64,000 nt of DNA from Pollutimonas bauzanensis (GCF_900129885.1 NZ_FQXE01000017.1:1-64000); one strand, 5' to 3'. Shown: positions 41,504 through 52,898, numbered from the stretch's first letter. Made by a program: numbers and translations. The notes: generated by a model not told the origin, from the sequence alone.

Positions 41504-44500
41504 ATGCTGAGTAACACCGTCGCCCAGTTCGCTGTTGAACTGAAAATGCCTGCGAACGTACTGCTGGATCAGTTGCGTTCGGCGGGCGTTGAACTCAAGT
41601 CGGTTGACGATGCCGTCACCGACGCGGATAAGGCGAAACTCCTCGAGTCGTTGCGCCGCGCCCATGGCGGGTCCGAGGGCAAGAAGATCACGCTGACTCG
41701 CCGTCAGACTTCCGAAATCCGGCAGGCTGACGGTTCCGGCCGTTCGCGCACTATCCAGGTGGAAGTGCGCAAGAAACGGGTGTTCGTCAAGCGCGATCCG
41801 TCCGAAGCCGCCGTCGAGGCCGTCAAGGCCGAAGATGCCGACCTGTCTCTCGAGCCCGCAAGCGATATCGACGCCTCTGTGCCTGTCCAGGCGCCCGCGC
41901 AGGCGCCTGCCGCCGCGCAAGCGGCCGACGCAGCGCCCGCGGATCAGCCGCAGGTCCAAGCCCAGGCCGACCAGGCTCAGGATGGCGCGGCTCAGGATGG
42001 CGCGGCTCAGGATGGCGCGGCTGCGCCCGCCGCCGCCGTTTCCGACGCGGCCCCCGCCGCAGCCCCGGCCCAAGCCGAGGCCGAGGCCGAGGAGCGCGTT
42101 GCCGCGCCGGCCTTGGACGAGCCGGCCGCCGGCCAGGAATCTGGCGTAGCGGCGCAAGGGGAAGCATCCCCCGCAGCGCCTCCCGCCCAGGCCGAGGCTC
42201 CCGCCGAGCAGGCGCCCGCGCCTGCCGCCGAAAAGATGCCGGCTCAGGCGCCTTCAACCGAGGCAGCGACCGTCGAAGCCGAGGCGCAAACTCCCGCCCC
42301 GGCTCCCGCCGCAACCCCCGCTGTTGAAGAGGCCGCCGGAAAAGCCGCTGAAAAAGCGTCTGGAAAAGCCGCGCCCAAGGCTGCCGACAAGGCGCCGGCC
42401 AAGGCCGACGCGCCAGCGGCCGCCCGGCCCGGCAAAACCGCTTTCAAGCGTGTCCCCCCTCCCGCTCCCGTGGTCGACGAAGGGCGCGAACGCGCTCGCC
42501 GCGCTTCCGAAGCGGAAGCCGCCGCGCTGCGCGAAATGCTCAGCCGTCCGCGCAAGGTATTGAAGGCTCCCGAGCCCGAGGCCGGGACGATTTCCGGCAC
42601 CCTGCACAAGCCGGCCGGCGTCAAGGCCGCCAAGAAAGACGGCAAGCCCGCCGCGGGTGAAGTCAAGAAGGTCGTCAAGGCGACGGAAGTCTCGACTTCC
42701 TGGACGGACGACAGTGGCCGCAAGAAGCCGGCAGCCAAGGCGGATGCGCCTCCGGCCAGCCCCAGCCGCGACGGCTGGCGCGCGGGCGGCAAGGCAGGCA
42801 AGGGCGGAAACGCCCGCGGCGGCCGCAACAGGCACGCCCAGCCGGAACGCAAAGAGCCGCAAGCCATCGAATTCATCGCTCGCGAAGTGCACGTGCCGGA
42901 AACGATTTCCGTGGCCGATCTCGCCCACAAGATGTCCGTCAAGGCGGCCGAGGTCATCAAGCATCTGATGAAGCTTGGGCAAATGGTTACCATCAACCAG
43001 GTGCTGGACCAGGAAACCGCCATGATCGTGGTCGAGGAACTGGGCCACGTGGCCATCGCCGCCAAGCTCGACGATCCGGAAGCCTTCCTCGAGGTCGCCG
43101 AGACCGCCGAAGAGGCCGATGCCTTGCCGCGCGCTCCGGTGGTTACCGTCATGGGTCACGTCGACCATGGCAAGACCTCGCTGCTCGACTATATCCGCCG
43201 CGCCAAGGTCGCCTCTGGCGAAGCCGGCGGCATCACGCAGCATATCGGCGCCTACAACGTCAAGACCGATCGCGGCATGGTCACCTTCCTGGACACCCCG
43301 GGCCACGAGGCCTTTACGGCCATGCGCGCCCGCGGCGCCAAGGCCACCGACATCGTCATCCTGGTCGTAGCGGCCGACGATGGCGTCATGCCGCAAACCA
43401 AAGAGGCCATCCATCACGCCAAGGCGGCCGGTGTGCCGCTGGTGGTGGCGATCACCAAGATAGACAAGCCCGACAGCAATCTCGAGCGCGTCAAGCAGGA
43501 GCTCGTGGCCGAGCAGGTCGTGCCGGAAGAGTACGGCGGCGACGTGCCCTTCGTGGGCGTTTCGGCCAAGACGGGCGAAGGCATCGACGCCCTGCTGGAA
43601 AATGTCCTGCTGCAAGCCGAAATCCTCGAGCTCAAGGCTCCGGTCGAGGCCCCGGCCAAGGGCATCGTGATCGAGGCCCGCCTGGACAAGGGCCGCGGCC
43701 CGGTCGCGACCATCCTGGTGCTGAGCGGCACGCTGAATCGCGGCGACGCGGTGCTGGCCGGCGCAAGCTTCGGCCGGGTGCGCGCCATGCTCAACGAGAA
43801 CGGCAAGCCCATCAATAGCGCCGGTCCCTCCGTGCCCGTGGAAATCCAGGGCCTGACGGAAGTGCCGGCCGCTGGCGACGAGCTCATCGTCATGGCCGAC
43901 GAGCGCAAGGCGCGCGAAATCGCGCTGTTCCGCCAGGGCAAGTTCCGCGACGTCAAGCTGGCCCGCCAACAGGCCGCCAAGCTCGAATCGATGTTCGACA
44001 ATATCGGCGAGGGCACGCAGACACTGGCGCTCATCGTCAAGACCGATGTGCAGGGTTCCCAGGAAGCCCTGGTGTCGTCGCTGACCAAGCTGTCCACCGA
44101 CGAAGTCCGCGTGCAGGTCGTGCACGCGGCGGTGGGCGGCATTTCCGAAAGCGACGTCAATCTGGCGATAGCCTCGCATGCCGTGATCATCGGCTTCAAT
44201 GTGCGCGCCGAACAAAGCGCCAAGAAGCTCGCCGAGAACAACGGCATCGATCTGCGCTACTACAACATCATTTACGATGCGGTGGACGACGTGCGCAACG
44301 CCATGTCCGGCATGCTGGCGCCTGAAAAGCGCGAGGAAGTCATCGGCATGGTCGAGATCCGCGAGGTCTACAGCATCTCGCGCATCGGCAATATCGCCGG
44401 CTGCATGGTCACCGATGGCGTCGTGCGCCGCGACTCGCAAGTCCGCCTGCTGCGCAACCACGTGGTGCACTGGACCGGCTGGCTCGAGTCGCTGCGCCGT

Positions 44501-44629
44501 TTCAAGGATGACGTCAAGGAAGTCAAGTCCGGCTTCGATTGCGGCATCACCTTGAAGGGCAACAACGATATCGAAGTCGGCGACCAGCTCGAGATCTTTG
44601 AAATCAAAGAAGTGGCACGGACGCTATAA
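41504..44629 (+). CDS. infB: Translation initiation factor IF-2
   Basis: GTPase that places fMet-tRNA on the 30S subunit; 1041 aa, long because of its N-terminal region. Residues 1-55 form the IF2N domain, about 110-430 an Ala/Pro/Glu-rich linker with three tandem QDGAA repeats, then a second IF2N domain ([27 protein letters not shown]). The G domain has [20 protein letters not shown] and TKIDKP, followed by the C-terminal beta-barrel domains. Internal starts giving shorter forms are possible but cannot be assigned. Confidence 0.96.
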   Translation: MLSNTVAQFAVELKMPANVLLDQLRSAGVELKSVDDAVTDADKAKLLESLRRAHGGSEGKKITLTRRQTSEIRQADGSGRSRTIQVEVRKKRVFVKRDPSEAAVEAVKAEDADLSLEPASDIDASVPVQAPAQAPAAAQAADAAPADQPQVQAQADQAQDGAAQDGAAQDGAAAPAAAVSDAAPAAAPAQAEAEAEERVAAPALDEPAAGQESGVAAQGEASPAAPPAQAEAPAEQAPAPAAEKMPAQAPSTEAATVEAEAQTPAPAPAATPAVEEAAGKAAEKASGKAAPKAADKAPAKADAPAAARPGKTAFKRVPPPAPVVDEGRERARRASEAEAAALREMLSRPRKVLKAPEPEAGTISGTLHKPAGVKAAKKDGKPAAGEVKKVVKATEVSTSWTDDSGRKKPAAKADAPPASPSRDGWRAGGKAGKGGNARGGRNRHAQPERKEPQAIEFIAREVHVPETISVADLAHKMSVKAAEVIKHLMKLGQMVTINQVLDQETAMIVVEELGHVAIAAKLDDPEAFLEVAETAEEADALPRAPVVTVMGHVDHGKTSLLDYIRRAKVASGEAGGITQHIGAYNVKTDRGMVTFLDTPGHEAFTAMRARGAKATDIVILVVAADDGVMPQTKEAIHHAKAAGVPLVVAITKIDKPDSNLERVKQELVAEQVVPEEYGGDVPFVGVSAKTGEGIDALLENVLLQAEILELKAPVEAPAKGIVIEARLDKGRGPVATILVLSGTLNRGDAVLAGASFGRVRAMLNENGKPINSAGPSVPVEIQGLTEVPAAGDELIVMADERKAREIALFRQGKFRDVKLARQQAAKLESMFDNIGEGTQTLALIVKTDVQGSQEALVSSLTKLSTDEVRVQVVHAAVGGISESDVNLAIASHAVIIGFNVRAEQSAKKLAENNGIDLRYYNIIYDAVDDVRNAMSGMLAPEKREEVIGMVEIREVYSISRIGNIAGCMVTDGVVRRDSQVRLLRNHVVHWTGWLESLRRFKDDVKEVKSGFDCGITLKGNNDIEVGDQLEIFEIKEVARTL
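41975..42019 (+). repeat. Three exact 15-bp tandem repeats in infB
   Basis: The unit GCTCAGGATGGCGCG occurs three times in a row without mismatch. It stays in frame and encodes AQDGA repeats in the flexible linker of IF-2. Exact copies suggest recent slippage and probable length variation among strains. Confidence 0.85.
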
Positions 44630-44631
44630 CC

Positions 44632-45042
44632 ATGAGCCGCCACAAGTCCAAACCCAATCCGGGGCGCAATACCCGGCTGGCCGACCAGATCCAGAAGGAT
44701 CTGGCCAGCCTGATCCAGCGCGAGCTCGACATATCGAGGGCGGGGTTGATCACGCTTACAGGCGTGGATCTCTCGGCCGACTACGCGCACGCCAAGGTGT
44801 ATTTCAGCGTGCTCGGCGCCGAGCCCGAGGTCGCCACGGCCGCGCTCAATGAAAAGGCTGGCTGGCTGCATTCGCTGTTGTTCAAGCTCTTGCATATCCA
44901 TACGGTCCCGACCCTGCGCTTTGTCCACGACGATCAGCTCGCTCGCGGTCTTGAACTCTCGCTTCTTATCGACGAGGCCAATCGGCCACGCGCCGAACTT
45001 CCCGACTCCTCGGAACCCGAGGACCCCGACGAGCAGCCCTGA
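44632..45042 (+). CDS. rbfA: Ribosome-binding factor A
   Basis: KH-fold 30S maturation factor; 136 aa. [43 protein letters not shown] and the [25 protein letters not shown] region are diagnostic. It starts 2 bp after infB. The C-terminal tail is short and acidic. Confidence 0.93.
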   Translation: MSRHKSKPNPGRNTRLADQIQKDLASLIQRELDISRAGLITLTGVDLSADYAHAKVYFSVLGAEPEVATAALNEKAGWLHSLLFKLLHIHTVPTLRFVHDDQLARGLELSLLIDEANRPRAELPDSSEPEDPDEQP

Positions 45043-45074
45043 GGGGCTATCGTTTTTCCATGGAACAATAAACG

Positions 45075-45830
45075 ATGGCTTCCCGACGCGGGCAGATGCT
45101 CGATGGTGTCCTGTTGCTGGACAAACCGGAAGGTTTGTCGAGTAATCACGCCTTGCAGCGCGCCAAGCGCGCGCTGGATGCGCGCAAAGCCGGGCATACC
45201 GGCACGCTGGACCCTTTCGCGACCGGGCTGCTGGTATGCTGCCTGGGGCGCGCCACGAAAATCGCCGGCAGCATGCTCAACGCCGACAAAGGCTATGTGG
45301 CGACCGTGCAGTTCGGCCAGGAAACGGATTCCGGCGACCTCACCGGCAATATCGTCTCCAGCGCCGCGGCCGGCTTCCCGGGCGTCGCCCAGGACCAGCT
45401 CGAAGCCGCGCTCGTGAACTTCCGGGGCGACATCGAGCAGGTGCCGCCGATGTACTCGGCGCTCAAGCGCGATGGCAAGCCGCTATATGAATACGCCCGT
45501 CAGGGCATAGAACTGGACAGGCCTCCCAGGCCCGTCACGATTTACAAACTGGAACTCTTGAGCTTTACCGGGCTTGAGGCGCAAATTGTGGTTCAGTGCA
45601 GCAAAGGCACCTATATCCGTACTCTTGCGCAAGACATCGGCCGGCAGCTGGGCTGCGGCGCGCACCTGAAGGCATTGCGCCGCATCAGTGTCGGGCCTTT
45701 CCTTCTCGACGATGCTGTCGGGCTGGAAGCCTTGCAGGCTATGTCTGCACCTCAAACTACCTTAATTGCACTAGATGCCTTGCCCGCCGGCTTACTGCCA
45801 GCAACCCTTAAAGAAAAGGATGAATTATGA
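45075..45830 (+). CDS. truB: tRNA pseudouridine-55 synthase TruB
   Basis: Makes pseudouridine 55 in the T-loop of tRNAs; 251 aa. The catalytic Asp is in [23 protein letters not shown], with [22 protein letters not shown] and [22 protein letters not shown] as further family motifs. It follows rbfA after 32 bp and overlaps the typA start by 4 bp (ATGA). Confidence 0.94.
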   Translation: MASRRGQMLDGVLLLDKPEGLSSNHALQRAKRALDARKAGHTGTLDPFATGLLVCCLGRATKIAGSMLNADKGYVATVQFGQETDSGDLTGNIVSSAAAGFPGVAQDQLEAALVNFRGDIEQVPPMYSALKRDGKPLYEYARQGIELDRPPRPVTIYKLELLSFTGLEAQIVVQCSKGTYIRTLAQDIGRQLGCGAHLKALRRISVGPFLLDDAVGLEALQAMSAPQTTLIALDALPAGLLPATLKEKDEL

Positions 45831-47647
45831 ATCGCGCTTTGCGTAATGTGGCAATCATCGCCCACGTCGATCATGGCAAAACCACACTCGTAGACCAACT
45901 GCTGCGTCAATCTGGAACCTTCCGCGAGAACGAGCATTTGACGGAACGGGTCATGGACTCCGGCGACATTGAAAAAGAACGCGGCATTACGATTCTGGCC
46001 AAGAATTGTTCGGCCGAATACGAAGGCACGCACATCAACATCGTCGATACCCCGGGACACGCCGATTTCGGCGGTGAAGTCGAACGGGTGCTGTCCATGG
46101 TGGACGGCGTACTGCTGCTGGTGGACGCGGTGGAAGGCCCCATGCCGCAAACCCGTTTCGTGACCCGCAAGGCGCTGGCCCTGGGCCTGAAGCCTATCGT
46201 CGTGATCAACAAGATAGACCGGCACGGCGCCCGCCCCGACCATGTCATCAACGCCACCTTCGACCTGTTCGACAAGCTGGGCGCGACCGAAGAGCAGCTC
46301 GACTTTCCGGTGATCTACGCATCCGGCCTGGCTGGCTATGCCGGCTTGACCGATGACGTGCGCGAAGGCGATATGCGTCCTCTTTTCGACGCGGTGCTCA
46401 AGTATGTGCCGCAGCGCGAGGATGACGCCGAAGGCCCGCTGCAAATGCAGGTCATCTCCATCGACTACAACACCTACGTCGGCAAGATCGGCGTGGGGCG
46501 CATCAATCGCGGCCGCATTCGCGCCGGGCAGGATGTGGTGGTCAAGTTCGGCCCCGACGGCGCCCCGATCAAGGCCCGCATCAATCAAGTCCTGAAATTC
46601 AAGGGCCTGGAGCGCGTGCTGGTCGATGAAGGCGAGGCCGGCGACATCGTGATGATCAATGGCATCGACGAGATCGGCATCGGCTGCACGATCACCGACC
46701 CGCTGCAGCCCGAAGCGCTGCCCATGCTGCGCATCGACGAGCCGACATTGACCATGAATTTCATGGTCAATACCTCGCCCCTGGCCGGCCGTGAAGGCAA
46801 GTTCGTGACCAGCCGCCAGCTGCGCGAGCGGCTCGATCGCGAGCTCAAGTCGAATGTCGCCCTGCGCGTCAACGACACCGACGACGACACTGTTTTCGAA
46901 GTCTGCGGCCGCGGCGAACTGCACTTGACGATTCTGCTGGAAAACATGCGCCGTGAAGGCTACGAGCTGGCCGTGTCGCGGCCCCGGGTCGTGTACAAGG
47001 AAGTCGACGGCGTGCGCTGCGAACCCTACGAACTCCTCACCGTGGACGTGGAAGATCCGCACCAGGGCGGGGTCATGGAAGAACTGGGCCGCCGCAAGGG
47101 CGACCTGCTCGACATGGTGGCCGACGGCCGCGGCCGCACGCGCCTGGAATACCGCATTCCGGCCCGCGGCCTGATCGGGCTTCAGGGCGAATTTTTGACC
47201 CTGACCCGCGGCACCGGCCTGATGAGCCACATCTTCGACGACTACGGCCCGGTGCGCGAAGGCGGTGTCGGCGAGCGCCGCAATGGCGTGCTGATCAGCC
47301 AGGACGATGGCACGGCGGTTGCCTATGCCTTGTGGAAGCTGCAAGAGCGCGGCCGCATGTTCGTGTCGCCGCAGGAACCGGTGTATGAAGGAATGATCAT
47401 CGGCATTCATAGCCGCGACAATGATCTGGTGGTCAACCCCATCAAGGAAAAGAAGCTCACCAACGTGCGCTCCTCGGGCAAGGACGAGCATATCGACCTG
47501 GTTCCGCCCATCCAGATGTCGCTGGAGTATGCCGTCGAGTTCATCACCGATGATGAACTGGTCGAAGTCACGCCCAAGTCCATACGCCTGCGCAAGCGCT
47601 ATCTCTCGGAGAACGAACGGCGCCGCAGCTCGCGCGAAGGCAGCTAG
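45827..47647 (+). CDS. typA: Translational GTPase TypA/BipA
   Basis: Ribosome-associated GTPase involved in stress adaptation and 50S assembly; 606 aa. The G motifs are [36 protein letters not shown] and NKIDR. Domains II, III/V and the TypA C-terminal domain follow in normal order ([26 protein letters not shown]). Last gene of the operon, coupled to truB, and closed by a strong terminator. Confidence 0.95.
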   Translation: MNRALRNVAIIAHVDHGKTTLVDQLLRQSGTFRENEHLTERVMDSGDIEKERGITILAKNCSAEYEGTHINIVDTPGHADFGGEVERVLSMVDGVLLLVDAVEGPMPQTRFVTRKALALGLKPIVVINKIDRHGARPDHVINATFDLFDKLGATEEQLDFPVIYASGLAGYAGLTDDVREGDMRPLFDAVLKYVPQREDDAEGPLQMQVISIDYNTYVGKIGVGRINRGRIRAGQDVVVKFGPDGAPIKARINQVLKFKGLERVLVDEGEAGDIVMINGIDEIGIGCTITDPLQPEALPMLRIDEPTLTMNFMVNTSPLAGREGKFVTSRQLRERLDRELKSNVALRVNDTDDDTVFEVCGRGELHLTILLENMRREGYELAVSRPRVVYKEVDGVRCEPYELLTVDVEDPHQGGVMEELGRRKGDLLDMVADGRGRTRLEYRIPARGLIGLQGEFLTLTRGTGLMSHIFDDYGPVREGGVGERRNGVLISQDDGTAVAYALWKLQERGRMFVSPQEPVYEGMIIGIHSRDNDLVVNPIKEKKLTNVRSSGKDEHIDLVPPIQMSLEYAVEFITDDELVEVTPKSIRLRKRYLSENERRRSSREGS

Positions 47648-47692
47648 GCGTAAGGCGCCTCCGCCTGCGGTCCGGCATCCCGGGCATGCAAA

Positions 47693-47730
47693 AACCGCTA
47701 CCCTTCTTACGATGGGTAGCGGTTTTTTTC
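47693..47730 (+). terminator. Rho-independent terminator after typA
   Basis: AACCGCTACCC (47693-47703) and GGGTAGCGGTT (47714-47724) form a perfect 11-bp stem with a 10-nt loop and a run of T residues. A short A-run on the 5' side gives it some bidirectional character, useful because gabD converges from the right. Confidence 0.9.
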
Positions 47731-47775
47731 TTGCCGCCGCCTAGCGGCAAGTGTGGTGCCTTCGATGTGCCGTGA

Positions 47776-49263
47776 TTAGCCCTGCATGCCGCCCAGGCAG
47801 ACGTATTTGAGTTCCATGAAATCGTCCATGCCATAGACCGAACCCTCGCGTCCCAGGCCGGACTGCTTGACGCCGCCGAATGGCGCGACCTCGTTGGAGA
47901 TCAGGCCGGTGTTGACGCCAACCATGCCGTATTCGAGCGCCTCGGCAACCCGGAAAATGCGGCCGATGTCGCGGCTGTAGAAATAGGAGGCCAGGCCGTA
48001 CTCGGTGTTGTTGGCCAGTTCGACGACATGGTTTTCATCGCTGAACTTGACGACGGGGGCGAGCGGGCCGAAGGTTTCCTCGCGCATGCACAGCATGTCC
48101 TCGGTGATATTGGACAACACCGTCGGCTGGTAATAACGCCCGCCCAGGGCATGGGCCTGGCCGCCGACGTCCACTTTGGCGCCCTTGGCAACGGCGTCCT
48201 GGACGTGTTCCTGGACTTTGGCGACCGCCGCCTCGTCGATCAGCGGGCCCTGGGTGATATGGTCGGCGAAGCCGTCGCCCACCTGCAGCTTGCCGACTTT
48301 GGCCGCCAGCTTTTCCACGAAAGCGTCGTAGACGGTTTCATGCACGTAGAAGCGGTTGGTGCAGACGCAGGTTTGGCCGGCGTTGCGGTATTTGGAGACC
48401 ATCGCGCCCTCGACCGCGGCATCCAGGTCGGCATCCTCGAAGACAATAAAGGGCGCGTGGCCGCCCAGTTCCAGCGACAGTTTCTTGATCGTTGGCGCGC
48501 TTTGCTGCATGAGTATGCGGCCTACCGCCGTGGAGCCGGTGAAGGTCACTTTCTTGACGACGGGGCTGGCGCACAGCACCTTGCCGATGGCGATCGAGCG
48601 CTCGCTGTCGGCGGTGACGATATTGAGCACGCCCGCGGGAATGCCGGCGCGCTCGGCCAGTTCGGCCAGCGCCAGCGCCGACAGGGGCGTCTGTTCGGCG
48701 GGCTTGAGCACGATGGTGCAGCCGGCCGCCAGGGCGGGCGCCACTTTGCGCGTGATCATGGCGTTGGGGAAGTTCCAGGGGGTGATGGCGGCGCACACGC
48801 CTATGGGTTCGCGCATGACCAGCATGCGGTTGGCGCTATTGGGCGAGGCCATGATGTCCCCGCTCACGCGCTTGGCCTGCTCGGCGAACCATTCCACGAA
48901 GGATGCGCCATAGGCGACTTCGCCGCGCGATTCGCCTATGGGCTTGCCCTGCTCCAGGGTCATCAGCTGGGCCAGATCTTCAGTGTTGGCGATGATCAGG
49001 TCGAACCAGCGCCGCAGGATGGCGGCGCGATCCTTGCCGGTACGGGCCCGCCACGCCTTGAACGCCTTGTTGGCCGCATCGATGGCCGCCTGCGCCTGGG
49101 CCTGGTCCAGGTTGCTGACTTGCGCAATGATTTTTCCATTGGCGGGATTGTCGACGGCGAAGGTGCCGCCGTCCGTCGCCGCCATCCATTGGCCGTTTAT
49201 GTAGGAGCGGGTCTTGTACAGGGCAGGGTCGTTCAAGTGTATGGGAGGCTGTGCAGTAGTCAT
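47776..49263 (-). CDS. gabD: Succinate-semialdehyde dehydrogenase
   Basis: Oxidises succinate semialdehyde to succinate with NAD(P)+ in GABA breakdown; 495 aa. The aldehyde dehydrogenase catalytic residues are in LELGGHAPFIVFEDADLD (Glu) and NAGQTCVCTNRFYVHE (Cys). FTGSTAVGRILMQQ is the cofactor region. Best match to the GabD subfamily by length and N-terminus (YINGQWMAA). No gabT or gabP is near. Downstream of the LOG gene on the same strand. Confidence 0.9.
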   Translation of the reverse strand: MTTAQPPIHLNDPALYKTRSYINGQWMAATDGGTFAVDNPANGKIIAQVSNLDQAQAQAAIDAANKAFKAWRARTGKDRAAILRRWFDLIIANTEDLAQLMTLEQGKPIGESRGEVAYGASFVEWFAEQAKRVSGDIMASPNSANRMLVMREPIGVCAAITPWNFPNAMITRKVAPALAAGCTIVLKPAEQTPLSALALAELAERAGIPAGVLNIVTADSERSIAIGKVLCASPVVKKVTFTGSTAVGRILMQQSAPTIKKLSLELGGHAPFIVFEDADLDAAVEGAMVSKYRNAGQTCVCTNRFYVHETVYDAFVEKLAAKVGKLQVGDGFADHITQGPLIDEAAVAKVQEHVQDAVAKGAKVDVGGQAHALGGRYYQPTVLSNITEDMLCMREETFGPLAPVVKFSDENHVVELANNTEYGLASYFYSRDIGRIFRVAEALEYGMVGVNTGLISNEVAPFGGVKQSGLGREGSVYGMDDFMELKYVCLGGMQG

Positions 49264-49347
49264 GGAGTCGGGGATAGGCGTTTATCAAGGTTGGAAAAAA
49301 AGGTGAAAACGGCTTATTGTATGCGCAGCGCGCCGGCTTTACGCCGC

Positions 49348-50028
49348 TTATTCGGGCAGGGCTGGCGCGTAATCGCCTTGTTCCGCGAAATCGGCGCAGA
49401 AGGCCTCGATGTGCCGCATCAGGACATCCGGGTCGTCGGTGACGGTGATCAGTTGCAGGTCCTTGGGGCCGATCAGCTTGTTGGCCAGCAGGTTGGCCCG
49501 GACCCAGTCGATGAGGCCGGCCCAGAACGAGCTGCCGATCAGGATGATGGGGGCGGGCGGAACCTTGCGCGTCTGCACCAGGGTCATCACCTCGAAAAGC
49601 TCGTCCAGCGTGCCAAAGCCGCCGGGCAGGGCGACGTAGGCGGCGCTGTGCATGAAGAAGGTGGCCTTGCGCGAATAAAAATAATCGAAGCTCAGGCTGT
49701 GCGTCTGATACTTGTTGTTGGTGGTTTCGTGGGGCAGATTGATGTTCAGGCCCACGCTTTTGCCGCCCGCCTCGAAGGCGCCCTTGTTGGCCGCCTCCAT
49801 GATGCCGGGGCCGCCGCCCGCTATGACGGTGAGCCCGGCCCTGGCCAGCCGGGCGCCTATGGCTTCGCTTAATGCATAATAGGGCGAATCGGGTTTGATG
49901 CGGGCGCTGCCGAAGACGCTTACGCCCCAGCCTATTTCTTTCAGAGTCTCTGCAGCTTTCTGCATCTCTGACATAATTCCGGGAATCTGCTGGGTTGCCG
50001 GCATACGGACTACTTTATTGTTTGACAT
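49348..50028 (-). CDS. LOG family protein (TIGR00730, Rossmann fold)
   Basis: 226 aa, related to cytokinin riboside 5'-monophosphate phosphoribohydrolase and to bacterial nucleotide 5'-monophosphate nucleosidases. The family motifs GGGPGIMEAANKGA and PGGFGTLDELFE are both intact, consistent with hydrolysis of nucleoside monophosphates. The start at 50028 has AAGG 8 nt upstream and overlaps the polA start. A later ATG (49974) is possible but lacks a better ribosome binding site. Confidence 0.87.
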   Translation of the reverse strand: MSNNKVVRMPATQQIPGIMSEMQKAAETLKEIGWGVSVFGSARIKPDSPYYALSEAIGARLARAGLTVIAGGGPGIMEAANKGAFEAGGKSVGLNINLPHETTNNKYQTHSLSFDYFYSRKATFFMHSAAYVALPGGFGTLDELFEVMTLVQTRKVPPAPIILIGSSFWAGLIDWVRANLLANKLIGPKDLQLITVTDDPDVLMRHIEAFCADFAEQGDYAPALPE

Positions 50029-52744
50029 GAAAAAAACCTTGTTACTTGTTGATGGGTCCAGCTATCTGTATCGAGCCTATCACGCCATGCCCGACCTCAG
50101 AAATGCCAAGGGAGAGCCGACCGGCGCCCTTTATGGTGTCATCTCCATGTTAAGGAGACTGCAGCAGGATTACAAGGCTGACTACGCCGCCTGCGTTTTC
50201 GACGCCAAGGGCACGACATTCCGCGACGACCTATACCCCTTGTACAAGGGGCACAGGCCGTCCATGCCTGAAGAGCTGGCAGCACAAATCGAGCCCATAC
50301 ACCGGGCGGTGGCCGCGCTGGGCTGGCCGGTGCTGACCGTGTCCGGGGTCGAGGCCGACGATATCATCGGAACGCTGGCCCATCGCGCGACGCGGGAGGA
50401 TGTGCGCACGATTATTTCGACGGGGGACAAGGACCTGGCGCAACTGGTGAATGAGCATGTGGAGCTGGTCAATACCATGACGAATGAGCGGCAGGATATG
50501 GCCGGCGTCATGGCTAAATTCGGTGTAAGCCCAGCACAGATTGTAGACTTTTTAATGCTCACGGGCGATGCGGTCGATAACATCCCCGGCGTGCCGAAAG
50601 TCGGGCCCAAGACCGCGGCCAAATGGCTGGCCGAATACCAGACGGTGGATGCCCTGGCGGCCAACGCCCATGCCATAAAGGGCGTGATCGGCGACAACCT
50701 GCGCGCCGCCGTCCCCAATTTCGCGCTGACGCGGCAGTTGCTGACCGTAAAGATAGATTGCGAGATCCCCTCGCTCGCCCACGGCCTGGCCGATCTGGCG
50801 CCCAAGGCGCCGGACCGCGACGCCTTGCTCAAGCTGTACGAGGACTACGGTTTCCGCAACTGGCTGCGCGAACTGACCGGGGACAAGGAGCGCATTCCCG
50901 AGCAGGACAGCCGCCAGGCGGCGCAGGCGCCGCCGGCGCCCGCGGAAACCCGCTACGAAACCGTGCTGGACTGGGACGACTTCGAGCGCTGGCTGGCCGA
51001 CATCGAGGCGGCTGGGCTGGTGGCGCTGGATACCGAAACCACCTCGCTGGACCCGATGCTGGCCAGGCTGGTGGGCATTTCGCTGTCGGTCACGCCGGGC
51101 GTGGCCTGCTATATACCGGTAGGGCATCGCGGGCCGGACCAGGTTCTGCAATTGCCCAAGCAGCAGGTGCTGGACCGCCTGCGCCCATGGCTGCAGAACC
51201 CCGCCGCCGCCAAGCTCTTGCATAACGCCAAATACGACGCCCATGTCTTCATGAACGAGGGCATAGGCCTGGCGGGCATTACCGAAGACACCATGCTGCA
51301 ATCCTACGTGCTGGAATCGCACAAGCGCGTCAATTTGCAGGAACTGGGCCAGCGCTGGCTGGGGCGTACCGGCACCACCTTCGAAGATTTATGCGGCAAA
51401 GGAGCCAAGCAGATCTGCTTCGACGAAGTCGATGTCGACAAGGCTTCTTATTATGCCTGCGAAGATGCCGACTTCACCTTGCAACTGCACCAGGTCTTGC
51501 GGCCCAAAGTCGCGCTGGATCCTGGCCTGGAATCCATCTACCAGCTGGAAATCAAGGCGTCGCGGGTGCTGACCGCCATGGAACGCAACGGGGTGGGCAT
51601 AGACGCGCATGTGCTGGCCATGCAGAGCCATGAGCTGGGACAGCAATTGCTGTCCCTCGAGAAAAAGGCCTATGAACTGGCGGGGCAGCCGTTCAACCTG
51701 AATTCGCCCAAGCAGCTGGGCGAAATCCTGTTCCAGCGCATGCATCTGCCGGTGATACGCAAAACCGCCAGCGGCGCCCCGTCCACCGATGAAGACGTGT
51801 TGAGCAAGCTGGCCCGCGATTACCCCTTGCCCGAATTGCTGCTCGAATACCGCGGGCTGGCCAAGCTCAAGTCTACGTACACCGACAAGCTGCCCAAAAT
51901 GATCAATCCGGCCACGGGACGGGTCCACACCCGCTATTCCCAGGCCGCGGTGGTGACCGGGCGCCTGGCCTCGTCCGACCCCAACCTGCAGAACATACCG
52001 GTGCGCAGCCCTGAAGGGCGGCGGGTGCGCGCTGCTTTCGTGGCGACCAAGGGCAAGATTGTTTCGGCGGACTATTCGCAGATCGAGCTGCGGGTAATGG
52101 CCCATGTGTCCGATGACGAAAACCTGCGGAGCGCTTTTGCCCAGGGCGAGGACATCCATCGCGCCACGGCGTCCGAGGTCTTTGGCGTGGCGCTGGCCGA
52201 TGTCTCGGCCGAGCAGCGCCGGGCAGCCAAGGCCATCAACTTCGGCTTGATCTACGGCATGGGCGAGTTCGGCCTGGCATCCAGCCTGGGCATCACGCGC
52301 GACGCCGCCAAGGCCTATATCAACCGCTATTTTGCGCGCTACCCGGGCGTCGCGATCTATATGGAGCAGACCCGGCGCATGGCCCATGAACTCGGCTATG
52401 TGGAAACCGTGTTCGGCCGGCGCCTCTGGCTGCCGGAAATACGCGGCGCCAAAGGGCCGCGCCTGGCGGCGGCCGAGCGGGCGGCCATCAACGCGCCCAT
52501 GCAGGGCACCGCCGCCGACCTCATCAAGCTGGCCATGGTAGCCTCCCAGGAATGGATCGAGGCCGAAGGCCTGGAAACCCTGATGGTCATGCAAGTGCAT
52601 GATGAACTGGTTTTCGATGTGCCCACGGCCGAAGTCGAAACCGTGATGCAACACCTGCCCGACCTGATGTGCAAAGTCGCCACCCTGCGTGTCCCCCTGG
52701 TGGCGGAGGTCGGCGTGGGAGCCAATTGGGAGCAGGCTCACTGA
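50027..52744 (+). CDS. polA: DNA polymerase I
   Basis: Repair and Okazaki-fragment polymerase; 905 aa with three domains. The 5'-3' exonuclease lies at about 1-290 (LLLVDGSSYLYRAYHA, SGVEADDIIGTLA). The 3'-5' exonuclease at about 310-490 keeps its acidic residues (VALDTETTSL, NAKYDAHVF, YYACEDADF), so proofreading looks active. The polymerase domain follows (DYSQIELRVMAH, KAINFGLIYGMGEFGLA, VMQVHDELVFDVP). The ATG is at 50027 in CATG shared with the divergent LOG gene; there is no clear ribosome binding site. Confidence 0.95.
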   Translation: MKKTLLLVDGSSYLYRAYHAMPDLRNAKGEPTGALYGVISMLRRLQQDYKADYAACVFDAKGTTFRDDLYPLYKGHRPSMPEELAAQIEPIHRAVAALGWPVLTVSGVEADDIIGTLAHRATREDVRTIISTGDKDLAQLVNEHVELVNTMTNERQDMAGVMAKFGVSPAQIVDFLMLTGDAVDNIPGVPKVGPKTAAKWLAEYQTVDALAANAHAIKGVIGDNLRAAVPNFALTRQLLTVKIDCEIPSLAHGLADLAPKAPDRDALLKLYEDYGFRNWLRELTGDKERIPEQDSRQAAQAPPAPAETRYETVLDWDDFERWLADIEAAGLVALDTETTSLDPMLARLVGISLSVTPGVACYIPVGHRGPDQVLQLPKQQVLDRLRPWLQNPAAAKLLHNAKYDAHVFMNEGIGLAGITEDTMLQSYVLESHKRVNLQELGQRWLGRTGTTFEDLCGKGAKQICFDEVDVDKASYYACEDADFTLQLHQVLRPKVALDPGLESIYQLEIKASRVLTAMERNGVGIDAHVLAMQSHELGQQLLSLEKKAYELAGQPFNLNSPKQLGEILFQRMHLPVIRKTASGAPSTDEDVLSKLARDYPLPELLLEYRGLAKLKSTYTDKLPKMINPATGRVHTRYSQAAVVTGRLASSDPNLQNIPVRSPEGRRVRAAFVATKGKIVSADYSQIELRVMAHVSDDENLRSAFAQGEDIHRATASEVFGVALADVSAEQRRAAKAINFGLIYGMGEFGLASSLGITRDAAKAYINRYFARYPGVAIYMEQTRRMAHELGYVETVFGRRLWLPEIRGAKGPRLAAAERAAINAPMQGTAADLIKLAMVASQEWIEAEGLETLMVMQVHDELVFDVPTAEVETVMQHLPDLMCKVATLRVPLVAEVGVGANWEQAH

Positions 52745-52781
52745 CTTTTCCCGGGGCCCGCCTTAGCTGCAAGGAGTCGTT

Positions 52782-52898
52782 ATGTCTTTTTCTTCAATTA
52801 CCGGAAGCGCCGGCGCCATCGCCGCCTATTTTGCCGCGCCCGATGCGCAGGACGCCTGGAGCAGGGCGGTGTCCTGGTTTGCCCGGTACCTGGCCTGA
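52782..52898 (+). CDS. Small ORF, 38 aa, after polA
   Basis: An ATG with a strong ribosome binding site (AAGGAG, 5 nt before) opens a 38-codon frame: MSFSSITGSAGAIAAYFAAP, followed by DAQDAWSRAVSWFARYLA. It is 37 bp after the polA stop and before a convergent gene. The C-terminal half could be an amphipathic helix with two Trp residues. I do not recognise the family. Coding is inferred from the ribosome binding site only. Confidence 0.55.
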   Translation: MSFSSITGSAGAIAAYFAAPDAQDAWSRAVSWFARYLA

